Notes under the pieces: model-generated | The model's input: the letters and a program-made list of their open reading frames with translations, nothing else | What the model was told of the DNA's origin: nothing | Databases searched by the model: none | DNA from: Okapia johnstoni | Lineage: Eukaryota; Chordata; Mammalia; Artiodactyla; Giraffidae | Length of the DNA stretch: 64,000 bases | NCBI GenBank assembly: GCA_024291935.2 | Contig: CM044322.1 | Coordinates: 28,395,405-28,459,404, forward strand | Direction: 5' to 3' | Shown here: positions 21,701-32,950 of the stretch, in pieces | Layout of the letters: each line of letters begins with the position of its first letter | Position numbering within the stretch: the stretch's first letter is position 1 | Position numbers and translations under genes: made by a program

Positions 21701-23150
21701 AGACAGCTTCTTGGCCAATCCTGGGTGCTGCTGGGTGGGGATTCCAGGGGGTACCCCCTTCTGTTCCAGCACAGAAAGCAGGCTGCAGAGGGTGATTCGA
21801 GAAGGGGGTGTCCGCCATACTCTCTCCACATCTCCCTCCAGTCAACCTGGAGGCTGGGCCACCCCAGCTCACAGGGTACTAAAATAAAGCTGGCATTTCC
21901 TGAGCGCCCACTGCACGCCGAGCCCCAGAGGGGAGGCTTGGCGTCTGACTCTGGGATCCAAGGATGATTATTATTATGTCCACTGCACAGATGAGGAGAG
22001 GCTTCAAAAGAGGAGGGGTCTGGCCCAAGGCCACAGACTGAGCCAGACAGCCGGGGCCCTGCAGCTCCTCCTGCCCACAGGTCAGAGAAGGTGGCAGCTT
22101 CAGGGGCTGAAGCAGGGGCTGGCAGCTTTGTCTTGTGCACTCACCTCCTCTCTACAAGCAGGGGCTAGCAGCTTTGTCTTCTGCACTCGCCTCCTCTCTA
22201 CCCACCCTTCGCTCCCGCTAGTTTCACTCCTGTGCCCTAAGGGTGCAGAGCCCCTGCCCAAGCCTGCTCCTGGGGGGTCAGGCTCTCAGCCAGTGCCTTG
22301 CAGCTCCTCCCCAGGCTCAGAGTTCTCCAGGCCGGGTGCCCAGAGACCCGTGAGACCCCCATCCAAAGTGGGGTGGTTTCCAGGGGCACCGCTGGGGGCA
22401 CAGACAATGCCCTTCTCGACCCTCACCCTGGGTGCTGGGTGGGACCAAGTTGCCCATCCTGTGGTGGGGCAACTCTGCAGCCAGCTCCCAGTTTCTGGGG
22501 TCTGTACTGCCCCTGCCTGTGTAGACACAGACCCCCCCCCCCACCCAGAAGATAGTCTCCTTTCCTTTGGCATTTCAGTGGTACACTGAGGGGAGCTTGT
22601 TTTGGGGGAGGAGGGACTGGGTGGGATGGGCACAGGGTGTGTCCAGGCCGAGGATGGGCTCTGCTCTTGCCTTCTGTGCCTCAATTTACCTGTGTAGGAT
22701 GGGCTTTCTCTGCCAAGACCACCTGAGGCAGGAGACTGGCTCCAGGTTGCTGGAGCTGAGGGTGGCCAAAGTGGGGCTGGGCCAGGTCATAAACCTGATG
22801 ACTGGATCAGATTCTGGGATCCCGGAGCTTGGAGCCTCCCCAGAAATTGCCCTTGGATGGCTGCCTGGTTTCCCCCACCCCTTACCCCCTTCTCTCATCT
22901 CATCAAGGTTAGACTCTATCCTGGGGTTGAAGCAAGGTGTCCATAGATCTGAGGGACCCCTGCATTCCATGAGAGGGTGGGGGGTCAACCAGGGACTGTA
23001 GACTTGGGGACCCCCTCCCCCGGATTTTGCGGAACAAACAGGCCCCATTTCCCAAAAGAGCTGCGCTGCAGACTTGGCAGACAGGAGCACAGACCCCCGG
23101 CTACATCAGCCCCTACTTCCCTGGGCTTCAGTTTTCCGGGTGTAAGGTAG
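18770..23150. other. Intergenic DNA, no gene supported
   Basis: Moderately GC-rich, low in repeats. It contains CSL-type GTGTGGGAA motifs at 20106-20114 and 21187-21195, MIR-like sequence near 21960-22070, and a 46-bp tandem duplication at 22112-22203. No exon-like segment matched a protein I recognise. Confidence 0.5.
22112..22203. repeat. 46-bp direct tandem duplication (2 copies)
   Basis: Units 22112-22157 and 22158-22203 both start GCAGGGGCT and share CAGCTTTGTCTT and CCTCCTCTCTAC. They differ at only a few bases, so the duplication is relatively recent. Confidence 0.8.
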
Positions 23151-23159
23151 GGGGGTGCG

Positions 23160-23710
23160 GCACAGTGGGGTGGCCACAGGGACACGCGGAGGTGGGCGGT
23201 GGGAAAGCGCGGGAGCCGCGCGTCTCACGGCGCCTCGGGATTAGGGGCTGCGCAGCCCACGTGGCCACGCCCCGCCCCCGCCCCGCGAGGCCAGGGCAGG
23301 GCCAGGTCGCTGTCCCCAGCTGGTTAAAAACCCCGCAGTGTCAGAGAGCAGCTCGTTCCCAACCTCTGAAAGGCAGACAAGCCCTTTATTGCTCTATTAT
23401 AACGCGGAGCCAGATGGTCTTTTGGGAGTTGCCCCCCCTCGCCCCCCGCGGCCGCCCTCATTCATTCAGGGGCAGACCCCGGCGCTAATGCCGCTGGGAG
23501 GCTGGGGGCGGGGGAGCAGGCACGCTTCCGCGGCTGCCGCGCAGTGTGGGAACGGCCGGGCAGTGCGGACCCACAGCCCGCCTTCGGGGAGGGGCACGGA
23601 TGGGCACGCACGGAGCTCCCGCGGGGCTGCCCGCGCCCGTGGAGAGCTAGCGGGCTAGCGGGCTGGGCTGGGCGGGGGGGCTGGGCGGGGCGGGAGGACT
23701 CCCGGCGGCC
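23160..23710. promoter_or_regulatory. Orphan CpG-rich block
   Basis: Roughly 550 bp of dense CpG far from any recognised gene. Inside it are an AT-rich patch (GGTTAAAAACC near 23323 and a TATT-rich stretch at 23385-23402) and a CSL motif GTGTGGGAA at 23544-23552. It could be a distal HES5 regulatory element or the promoter of an unannotated transcript. No open frame in it resembles a known protein. Confidence 0.45.
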
Positions 23711-24282
23711 CTCACAGGGTGGCCTGAACCCTACTGTGCCTCGGTCTCCTCATCTGTAAAGCAGGAAGGGTGCCTGCGCCCACCTACTAGGTTTTGGAGT
23801 GCTGGACAGGGGCGGACCGCGGCCCTCCGCCATTTTCACTTCTTCCCAGAAGAGCGCTGTTACATGTTTAAATCCTTGAAAAAACATCCAAAGAAGAAAA
23901 ATATTTTGAAACACGTGAAAATGAGATGAAATTCAAATTTCAGCATGCAGAAATAGAATATTACTGGACCACAGCCAGGCGATCCCTCTGCTATTAATAT
24001 GAGGAGTGCTGTTCTCCTGGATGGAGGCAGACCCGAGTGGGTGAAACATAGGCTCCTAAACCCTGACATATTTACCGTAGGGCAGGTTTGCTCACCTGCA
24101 GTCAGGAACAGCACCCACCACACCGTCGCTGTGTTAACTGCTATCCTTACCACCACCACCCCCCCCTTGCCCCAGCTCAGGGATAGGTCTTGCCCCCTCA
24201 TCCCTCTTGCTTCTGGGGCTGGAGTGGGAGCCCCACTCAGAGGTGGACACCTTGCTGAGGGTGAGGGTTTTCATGGCCATTG

Positions 24283-24462
24283 TGCATGCGAAGTTCCTCT
24301 CTCCATGGGATTCTCCAGGCAAGAATACTAGGGTGGGTTGCCATGCCCTCCTCCAGGGGATCTTCCCGATTCAGGGATCACTCCAGGGATCGAATTCCAG
24401 TCTCTTAAGTCTCCTGCATTGGCAGGCAGATTCTTTACCACTAGTGCCACCTGGGAAGCCCT
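24283..24462 (-). mobile_element. Bov-tA-type SINE, minus orientation
   Basis: Minus-strand reading gives the ruminant SINE body (GGCTTCCCAGGTGGCACTAG start, then GATTCTTTACC and TGGAGAATCCCATGG in reverse). Flanks CATGGCCATTGT and CATGCCCATTGT form a 12-bp near-perfect target-site duplication. Confidence 0.85.
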
Positions 24463-24474
24463 CATGCCCATTGT

Positions 24475-27400
24475 ACAGGTAAGCAAACTGAGGCCCAGTT
24501 TGTGGCTGAGACCAGACTGGACCCTGGGTTAGGGCAGATGGGGCAGCAGAAAGCACCACGGTGGTCACTCAGCTGCTAGAGCCCACTTGCATGTCTTTCA
24601 CTGCCCGGAGGGGATCTTCCACTTCAACATTGGGAGGAGTCCATGCCCCCCAGCACAGGTGCTATTGTGCACCACAGAGAAGATCCATTTTGTGCTAAAA
24701 GCACGCAGCTCCGCCCCCCCCTTCCCTGGCTAAAGTTAATTCTCACATTGCTGCCCCCATGGGCTCATTGAGGGCCCTAGGCTGGCTTTTCCAACCCCTT
24801 CCTCCACCAGCAGTCTAACCCTGGGCCTCGGTGTCCCCACTGATGGTTGGATTGGTCTTGCTGATCTGTAAGGTGCTCTCTTGCCTTGTGCTTAGGTCAC
24901 TGGGGGCTTGAGGGATGTGAAATACAGGGGGCAGCAACTCAGAGGAAGGGGGCTTTAGGCAGGCCCACTGGGGCCTGCCTGCTGTTGGACCAGTTATGGG
25001 GGGATGCCAAGGAGACTTGCAGTTCTCGGGCACTGAGTTTGGAAATCCTTTCTCTTTGCCTCACTGGGCTGACCCAGCCCCATCCCCCTACCCTATGATG
25101 GCTGAAAGGAGAAAAGAATCCAGCTCTGTAGGTACTGTCTCAGCCGGGACCCTCTGCTCCCAGGTACTATGGGGATCACAGATGTGAGGCTCCACATCCT
25201 TCTTGGTCATTCCTCCCTGATCCCTGGACCCTCAGTTCCTTCCCAACCCCCCACAAATCCCTGCCCTGATGCCAAACTACTTCATCAGCATTCCCTGTGG
25301 GTACCTGCTGGCTCCCACTTCCTGCAGACCCCACGTTATAACTGGCAGTCAGAGCCCAATGCCAGGGGCTCCAGGCTTCCAGCCCATTAAGGGGACCCCT
25401 CAGTGAGGCTCAGCAGTGGCCCAGCGCACACTTGGTGCTCCCTGAGCCACTGGGCTGGGGAGTCTCCTTGGACCCACTCAGTGGGGCAGGGGACATGATG
25501 CCTGGTTCACAGGTGAAGGCAAGTGTGGCCAAACCAGTCTTGGGCTCCCGGCTAGCCAAAGGCTTAGGGGAGGGGGCAAGATCAAGTCTGCCCACCCCCA
25601 GCTACTTAAAGTGGTGGTTAAATGCCAGGCAGAGTGGCCAGAGCCTGGCCATGGGGTCTCCGCTCAGGTAGAGGTGAGGGCTCCCTTCTCTGGTTGCCCC
25701 CAGGTCTGGCAGTGACCCCATCTTCAATGTCCCGCCTCTAGCCTCTGGGACTCAGATGGCTCCTGGTCTCAACCACAGGTGTCCAGCAGGCGACCCCCCG
25801 GCTTCACCCAGTAGCTCTGGGCCCCATGGGGCAGCTGCCACCTACCCTGGAGCTCCTCGGTTTCCCTGCATGTAGAATAAGATAGGGGGAACCCCAGCGG
25901 TCTCGCCGGCCCTGTGGACCCCCTTCGTCAGATGCTACTTGAGAAAGCCGGGGGGCCTGTGGACAGGGGGCCTGTGCTGCCTGGGGCTGCTGCCAGCTCT
26001 TGGCTCTGGGGCTTTTTCTGAGCAGCCACCCCGCAGCAGCCCTGCCCACCCCCAGTCCACGGGAATTTGGGCGGGAGGCCCACTCCGGGTGGCTTCCCAC
26101 ACCCCGCCCCCTGCTGGGGACATTCATCTGGCACAAAAGGCGCGTGCCCGGCGACAAACTCATTCACACGGGCTGCCAGGCTTTGTGTGCGGGGCTGCGG
26201 ACCCAGAGGCCATCTGGGGAACAGTCGTCTCAGCAGGGCGGGGCCCCAGGCTGCCTTTGAAGGTTGAGGAAGCAGCAGCGGCTGGAAGGCCACACATCTG
26301 GCCTGGCATCACCTTCCTGTCCCACAGACCCCGGGGTGTCCCATGCACACCCCAGCCTGGCACTGCTAGGATGACGAGGGGGACGCCTGCCTCCCCTCCC
26401 CAACCCTTAGGATTGCTACCCCTTGGATGCACCCATCAGAGAGCCTCTGGGGGCAGCATGGCCTCAGGACAGGGCTGCGGGCTCAGGACTCAAACTCAGG
26501 CACTGCGACTACTACTACCACTTAGTAGTAGACCTCAGTTTCTTCATCTGTAAAATGGGGCTAACAACAGTTCACCGCAGGACCATGCTGAGGATGAAGG
26601 GAGGGGATACAGGCAGAGTATTCAGGTGGCCACGCAGGCGCTGCTGGTACTAATGACTTTGTTTCCACCCACCCCACTTGGTTCCACTTCTTGGGTTGGT
26701 GATCCTTGCGCACATCTGGGCCTCGTGAAAGCCACCTGGTGGAACAGGAAAAGGCCGGGTGCAGGGCCAGGGAGCACCCAGGACGATGTGATCTCAGCAG
26801 TAGTGGGGCTGGCCTGTCCTCTGTCCAGTAGAGCACAGGTGGGCCTGCCTCCCTCTCAGGATTCCAAGCAATTCCAGGAAGAAGCCGCATGTCCTGCTCA
26901 GTCTGCATGCCGTAGGCGCTAAGTAAGTGTGCCCCACTCTCCGCATTCAGGCCCCCTGACCTCCACCCTGGGCCTGCCCTGAGTCAGCCCAGGGTGGACA
27001 CAGCCCCAAGCATACACTTCTGCTGACCAGCCCTTGAAGGGCCAGGGACCTGGACAATCCGAGGGGAGAGCCCCGGGAGGCAGGGTGGGGTTGCTCCCTG
27101 AAAGCCCTGCCTCATATGGCAGGCAGTTCTAAGCCTGGCAGCTGGACGGCTGGGGGCAGGGAGCGGGGTGTCAGGGTTTCCGCTCAGGGATCCTTCCTGC
27201 CCAAGGGGCTGTGGGGCCAGGGCTCGGCGGACAGGACCTCTTCGGAGGCGCCCTGCCCCCACCCCCGCCGGGAGGGATGTCCTTGAGAGGGGTGTCCTGC
27301 AGGCCCCAACATAATCCCTGCCTTTGAGAGGCTGTGAGAGGCTGGCCTCGGACTTTCCCACAGCCCCACATAAAGGCCGGCCGCCAGCTGCTCTCCCACA

Positions 27401-28550
27401 AAAGGCTCCCAGCCTTTCAGGGCCCAGCGGCGGCGGGCGGGGTGAGCAGAGGCGCAATGCAGCCTACCTGGCCACCCCCAGGCAGAGCTTGCGTCTATGG
27501 GGGAGGCGCCTACCCACTGACCACCGGGGGCTGGGAGGTCCCTGGGGCTGGGCACTTGGAAGAGCCCTATGGGGCCACCCAGGCCAGCCACCCGCCCCTC
27601 CCCTCCCTCTGCTGGAAGCTGGCATGGTTCTCGGGCCTGTCACTCATCCTTGGCCTCCTCCCTCAGACCGGCACACTCCCGCTGCTGTGCCTGCCTCGCC
27701 ATCGGGCTGCTCACTCCCACTCCCCCGCTGGCCTCAGGTCACCCATCACCCACTGGCATGCTGCCTTGCTGCTCTCACCTCCTTTTTACTTAGATACCCT
27801 CACCTGCCCCAACCCCATTCTGCCACACCATGCAGGTGACAAGAGGGAGACATGGTGAAGGCAGAAGGCTGGGCGCAGCCTCCACCTTGACCTCAGCTTC
27901 CTCATCTGAGATGTGGGACAGCACTGCCACTTCCCTGGGCTGGTGTAAGAGCCCCCTAAATTCAGATGTTTCAAAATACCAAGTCCTGGAGGAAGCAGGG
28001 GGTGGGGTAAGGGAGGAGGGGAGGCAGGGTACATGGCCTCAGGAATTAACTGCCCAGAGCACATCAGACAAGGAGCAGCCTGGGGAGGCCAGGGGAGCTT
28101 CCCGGAGGAGGTGGCAGCTGGAAACTGGCTTCTCAAAAGCAAGGGGGAGTGTGGGAACTCCCAGGGGCAGAGGCACTGGCCTCTGAGTGCAGCCCAGCTG
28201 GTAGGACCCTTTTCTGATTCAGGCCGTGTCTCCATGGGGCTCCACATTCTGGGGACCCTGCACCAATTGTCACCCAGTGAGGATGGCCTTCTCCAGAAGG
28301 TCCCCTGTCTGGGAGAGCTCCTGGTCAAGTGTGAGCCACTGGAAAGGTTCATAGGAGGGACCAAATGTGTCACTGGTGGACAGACAGCGGCCAGAACTTG
28401 GCCAGTGGGGACGCCTGTCCTCAGTGTCTGGGAAGGAACTGATCCGTATGCCAAGACCCTAGGGAGGGACACTTTCCCTGGTCCTAAGTCCCGCAAGGCT
28501 GCTGGCCGCTGGGGGCCAGGCCATGGGGCTTTGAGGACTGGTATCAGGAG
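24475..28550. other. Intergenic DNA, no gene supported
   Basis: Mixed GC-rich sequence. CSL-type motifs occur at 26094-26102 (minus) and 28149-28157 (plus). A MIR-like fragment is seen at about 26480-26620 (CCTCAGTTTCTTCATCTGTAA). Near 27361-27400 a CATAAAGG element is followed by GC-rich DNA and a GGGCGGGGTGAGC donor-like site. None of this amounts to a supportable gene. Confidence 0.45.
26480..26620 (+). mobile_element. MIR-like SINE fragment
   Basis: Contains the MIR core-to-3' pattern CTTAGTAG..ACCTCAGTTTCTTCATCTGTAAAATGGGG in pieces. It is diverged, as expected for an ancient mammalian repeat. Confidence 0.5.
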
Positions 28551-28559
28551 CAGAGATAG

Positions 28560-29870
28560 CCAGCTTGCGCCCACGTGTCTCCCAGCGCCCCGCCCACACC
28601 CCCACCTGCTAGGGGCGGAGGCACGTCCATATCCCAGCCAGCGGCCTCTGGCGTCCGAGCTTCGTCCAGCTGCGGCCTCCAATTGGCTGCTGAGTGAGCG
28701 TGGGGAGGTGGGAAAGCGTGCTTGCTCTTGGGCCCCCTACTCTCCTCCCAACCCTGTCCCATAAAAGCACCGCCACTACCGCCTTCCTGCCGCCCTCCTG
28801 CACCAGGCGCCCCAGCTCTTCGAGCCCAGCGGCAGGTCAGGTGTGACCCCGTGAGTACCCCCAGAGTGAACCCTGATCCGGATGTGGTGAGACAGCAGCG
28901 CAGGGCGTCCCCGGGGGTACCTGCACGGTCCAGCGGACGCCTCGCCACCGCTCTGCTCTCCCTTCTGTTCGAGCAGTTTGCGTGGCGCTAGGTCAGGTCG
29001 GAGCCGGGGAAGGGACGTGCTGGAGATGGCAGTGGTACTATCCCTGGTGCGCTTTGCGTCTGTCCTAGCGAGGGTCGCGGAGGGGTATCACCCAAACCCG
29101 GAGGTTGGGCCTCAGACAGCCCTCGCTCCCCCCGCGCAGGCCCCAGTTGGGCTCACTCTCCCCGACACTGCTCGCACTGCGCATGGATCCAGGGAAAGCG
29201 TGGCCTGCCGCCTCCGAGAAGCCTTCCGGGCCTCTCCCTGCACTAAGTGAGAATGGACACCTAGGTGGAGCTGAAGAGCGACTTGCGGAAGAACCCCCGC
29301 CCCCGCCGCCCCAGAGCCGCACGCGCAAGCACTCCCCTCTCAGTAGGGTGCAGATGAGGCCCAGGTCGGGGCTTAGCCGTGACGGCCAGATGCAGTGCTC
29401 CTCCCGAAGAAGGCAATGTGGTTCCCCTTCTTTTTCCGCCAAGGCTGAGCAGCCCGGCCTGCCACTGTCCGCTGTGGGCTGTGCCCAGGCCTTCACCTTG
29501 AAGAGGAGTCCTGGGGACAAGGGTTTTGTATATTACAAAGGCGGTAAATGATCAAGTTTGTCCATGGCAGGGAGTGGGGTGGGGCCGGGGCGGGTGTGCC
29601 TGGTTATCCCAGCCGGACCCTGCAGCTCCACCTCTTCTTCTTTCAGGCTGGGAGAGGACTGGACTTTTTATGTTAGAGCGGGAGTGAGGTGGTGGCGTGC
29701 TGTGCCCTTGAAGGGCGTGCCCACATGCCGGACATCAGTGGGCTAAGGGGCACGTGCCATCCCCGTGGGATACAGGAGTATGCACTGCAGAGGCGCAGGG
29801 TTAATACCATGTGTGTCTCAGAACTGGACCACGTGGAGCTTGAATAAAGGTCCTGGTCTGCAGAGTCCAC
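28560..29870 (+). other. Candidate unannotated transcription unit (TATA-like, CpG, donor, poly(A) signal)
   Basis: CCCATAAAAGC at about 28758-28768 is a TATA-like element at the start of a CpG-rich block. About 85 bp downstream is a good donor (CCCGTGAGTACC near 28851). A canonical AATAAA lies at 29843-29848, followed by a GT-rich stretch. Open frames inside (such as the 148-codon frame 29105-29551) have biased composition and resemble no protein I know. A noncoding RNA or a retained promoter is the most I can suggest. Confidence 0.3.
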
Positions 29871-31158
29871 CTGGGTCTCTGCCCCACCCTCAAGCGGACC
29901 ACCACCCCTGAGATTCAGGGTCCCTGCCCAGGGCATGGGGGGGAGGGTCTGGGCCTTCAGGGGTGGAGCATTGTGCCAGGGTGAGCTGGGCTGGATCCCT
30001 TCCCTGCTGACCTCTTCCCTGGAACCGTGGTCATTGCCCAGTCCACTCCCTCAGCCTCTAAGGACAAAGAAGACCCTCTGTCTTCTGGGGCCGCTCTGAG
30101 CCAGGCCTCCTGGGGGAGCCTCCTGTCTCTGTGAGCTCCCTATGGTGCCCACGATGTGGGTTCTGAGCCAGAGCGACAATGTCCCCAGTTCACGGCAGAG
30201 CGTTCCTAATGCGACCCTGCTGACGTAGGGACCCTGCCAAGGACACACCGGGAACTGGGTGGGGGTGGGCTGGTGCCTCTCAGCAGTGGGGGCTGGCCCT
30301 AACCTCCCTCGCTCCCTTTCTGCCCCTGCGGTGGCCGCCCAGCATGACTGAGTAGAGCAAGGACTGGGGCTCCCCCAGGTACCTCTTCTTGGACCCCTCA
30401 ATCTTGCCCCCATCTGTTCCCCACGATTAGAGCCCCCTCCGCCCTTGGCGGCAAGGCTGAGAAGTCACGGGTCCTGGGTCCAGCCCTGTCTCGCACTGAA
30501 CCGGGATGGGAGGGGACGCGGGGTCACAATCTTAAAGGGAGTGTGGCGCAAACTCCTTCCTCTCGCCCGCCCCTACCCTGCTCCTTGACTAAAGCCCATC
30601 CAGGAGAGACCGGGGCACAGGTCTGGGGTTTGCTGCCCCCTGGCGTCTCATGGCCTGGTCCTGCCGGCTGGCGGCTCCCGGAAGGGAAGGGGTTCCGAGA
30701 TCCTTCGCTTCCCGGCAGAGGTGGAGGTGGAGGGTCCCTGGGCCCAAGCCTGCCCCACCCCCGGTGCAGACAGCCAGCTAGGGGCCGCCCCCCGCCTGGG
30801 CGGGGCTTCAGTCAAGCTCTGGAAAAGGGGTGGGGCTATGCGGAGAGCAAGCCGGGGGAGGGGGTGGGGGGTTCTGAGAAGGTGGTCAGCAGGCAGGGGT
30901 GATGACCACAGCAGAGGGCAGCAGCCTTGTGGATGGCGCTGCTGCCTCTGTGCCTGGAGTGGCTCCAAATGATGGGGTTGTGAGCCGTCCCCCACCCCAA
31001 TGAAGGTTTCCACCTCCGAGCCCCCTGCTCCACACTCAGGGCTCCAGTTACTCCTCCTACCAGCAGGTCACTCCTCTGGGGGAGGAGGTAGCCACCAATG
31101 GGTCATCCCTCTGCCCCATCCCCCAGCATCCAGTAGATGTTTAATAAATGTGGGCTAG
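29870..31158. other. Intergenic DNA with a candidate CTCF site
   Basis: No gene found. TGCTGCCCCCTGGCG at 30631-30645 reads on the minus strand as CGCCAGGGGGCAGCA, an almost ideal CTCF core. Confidence 0.4.
30631..30645 (-). promoter_or_regulatory. Candidate CTCF binding site
   Basis: The minus strand CGCCAGGGGGCAGCA fits the CTCF core consensus, between the HES5 regulatory side and the TNFRSF14/PRXL2B side. Motif evidence only. Confidence 0.4.
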
Positions 31159-31159
31159 G

Positions 31160-31355
31160 GTCGCGAAGAGTCAGACACGACTGAGCGACTTCACTTTCAC
31201 TTTTCACTTCATGCACTGGAGAAGGAAATGGCAACCCACTCCAGTGTTCTTGCCTGGAGAATCTCAGGGACGGAGGAGCCGGTAGGCTGCCCTCTATGGG
31301 GTCGCACAGAGTCGGACACGACTGAAGCAACTTAGCAGCAGCAGCAGCAGCAGCA
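31160..31355 (+). mobile_element. Bov-tA-type SINE with CAG-repeat tail
   Basis: Carries GAGTCAGACACGACTGAGCG, GGCAACCCACTCCAGTGTTC and GTCGGACACGACTGAAG in order. It ends in (AGC)n at about 31334-31355, the usual tail of this SINE subfamily and not an independent microsatellite. Confidence 0.85.
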
Positions 31356-32287
31356 CACAGAACTTGACTTCTGGGAGACCTGAGGAGACTGGGCTCAGGG
31401 TAAGGCCCGCTGGCTCAGAGCCCTCCAGTTTCCCTATCAGAGGTGGGCAAAGACCCTCAGCTGTGCAACGGGTGACCGCCTGGTCCCTGGGCCATGGAGG
31501 GCCCCCCTCCCTGCCAGCCTATCTGGGAACCTTGGCCCAGGGGTGGGGCTGGGGTCGTGGACGCTGTCCTCTGCTTCTGGATCAATTGGGCAGTTGATCA
31601 GCATGGCTGGCTGGCGAATCCAGGGAGCCAATCTGTCACGTGTCAGATATCTCAGCAGCAGAATGTGGGGGACAGGTTGACCATGTCCATGTCACAGGTG
31701 GTGGGGACTCAGGGCTGACCCAGAAGTGCTGTTCAAAGGGTCAACAACGCATGAGTTGGGGGTGGAGAGCCTCTCATCAGGCTGTGGCCACACAACAACA
31801 TTCCCCTCGTGTCTCAGGTTTTCTCTGTGAAATGAAGCCTGTGACCACGTTGAAACAAAGGAGACAGGCTGGAGTGAGCATCTTTTAAATGTCCTGATAA
31901 CAGTTCAGGGGAAGGACAAGATCATGGTTCACATTTAAAAAGGAAACCATAGCTCTTAAAGGTGGACAGCACCAGCTCCCAGGCCCCGGGGCCCCACCCT
32001 CCAGCGTCACCTCCTGGAGGCAGTGGTTCCTTTTTCTGGTCAAGGAAGGAAGCTGGAGCAACACCCTGGGGTGGCACCTCAAAGATGCAGGGTCCACTGC
32101 CCAGAAGCCTGGCCAACTGGCCAACTCTTCCTGCACATAGCGTGCAGACCTTTAGTTCACAGGCTTTATATTCTTTTAGTTGAACGTTTTGTTTGGAGAT
32201 AATTCACCAGGAATTGTACAAAACAACACAGAAGGAGCTCATGCGCCCTTCACCATCAGTAACACTTCACAAAACTATAGTGTAGGG

Positions 32288-32400
32288 AGACTTCCCTGGC
32301 CGGCCAGTGGCTAAGAATCCATGCTTTCATTGCAGAGGTGAGGGAGCATGGGTTTGATCCCTGGTCTCACATGCTGCATGGCACGGTCGGGGGGATGGGG
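32288..32400 (+). mobile_element. CHR-type SINE, partial
   Basis: Head ACTTCCCTGGCCGGCCAGTG, then GGGTTTGATCCCTGG and CATGCTGCATGGCACGG. Only the 5' portion is present. Confidence 0.7.
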
Positions 32401-32429
32401 ACCAACTATAGTACAGGGGTCAGATTGGG

Positions 32430-32950
32430 GGTACTGATTGGGTCCAGATATAGAACATTCCAAAACCGCGAGGATCACTCCTGTTTTCTTTGCAAATAAA
32501 ACGTTATTGAATCATTGATTTCAGATTGTGATAAAACATACATACTATAAGTTACCACCTTAGCCATTTCTAAGTGTGTAATTCTGCGACCTTAAGGATA
32601 TAAATATTGTTGTGCAGCCATCAGCACTATCTGTCTCCAGAACTTTTTCATCATCTCCATAGAAACTCTGTCCCCATTAAGCACTCACTCCCCCTCCCCC
32701 TTCACCTGCTATCTCTGTGGACTTGGCTGCTCTAGAGGCTCACATGACTGGAGTCACTCGGTGCTTGTCCCTTGACATCAACTTGTCACGTAGCATTATG
32801 TCCTCAAGGTTCATCCACACTGTGGCAGGTGCCAGAGCTTTATCCGTTCTTCTGGATGAATAACTCTCCCTTGTATGGGGGTGCCATTCCTCTGTGGCTG
32901 GACTCTGGTGTCTTCCACCTTTTGGTGACAAAGGTGACTAACTCTGCTGT
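32430..32950 (-). mobile_element. Old L1-type 3' region fragment, minus orientation
   Basis: Contains the widespread L1 segments GATAAAACATACATAC, TTGTTGTGCAGCCATCA, CTCCATAGAAACTCTGT and AATGTCCTCAAGGTTCATCC in diverged form (the third here as CATCTCCATAGAAACTC). Strand is assigned from recollection of the consensus. Confidence 0.6.

Noticed and set aside
27786..28682. 298-codon minus-strand open frame
   Set aside because: Low-complexity Pro/Ser/Gly-rich translation with no known domain and no supporting splice or poly(A) signals.
31334..31355. CAG trinucleotide repeat
   Set aside because: It is the ordinary tail of the adjacent Bov-tA SINE.
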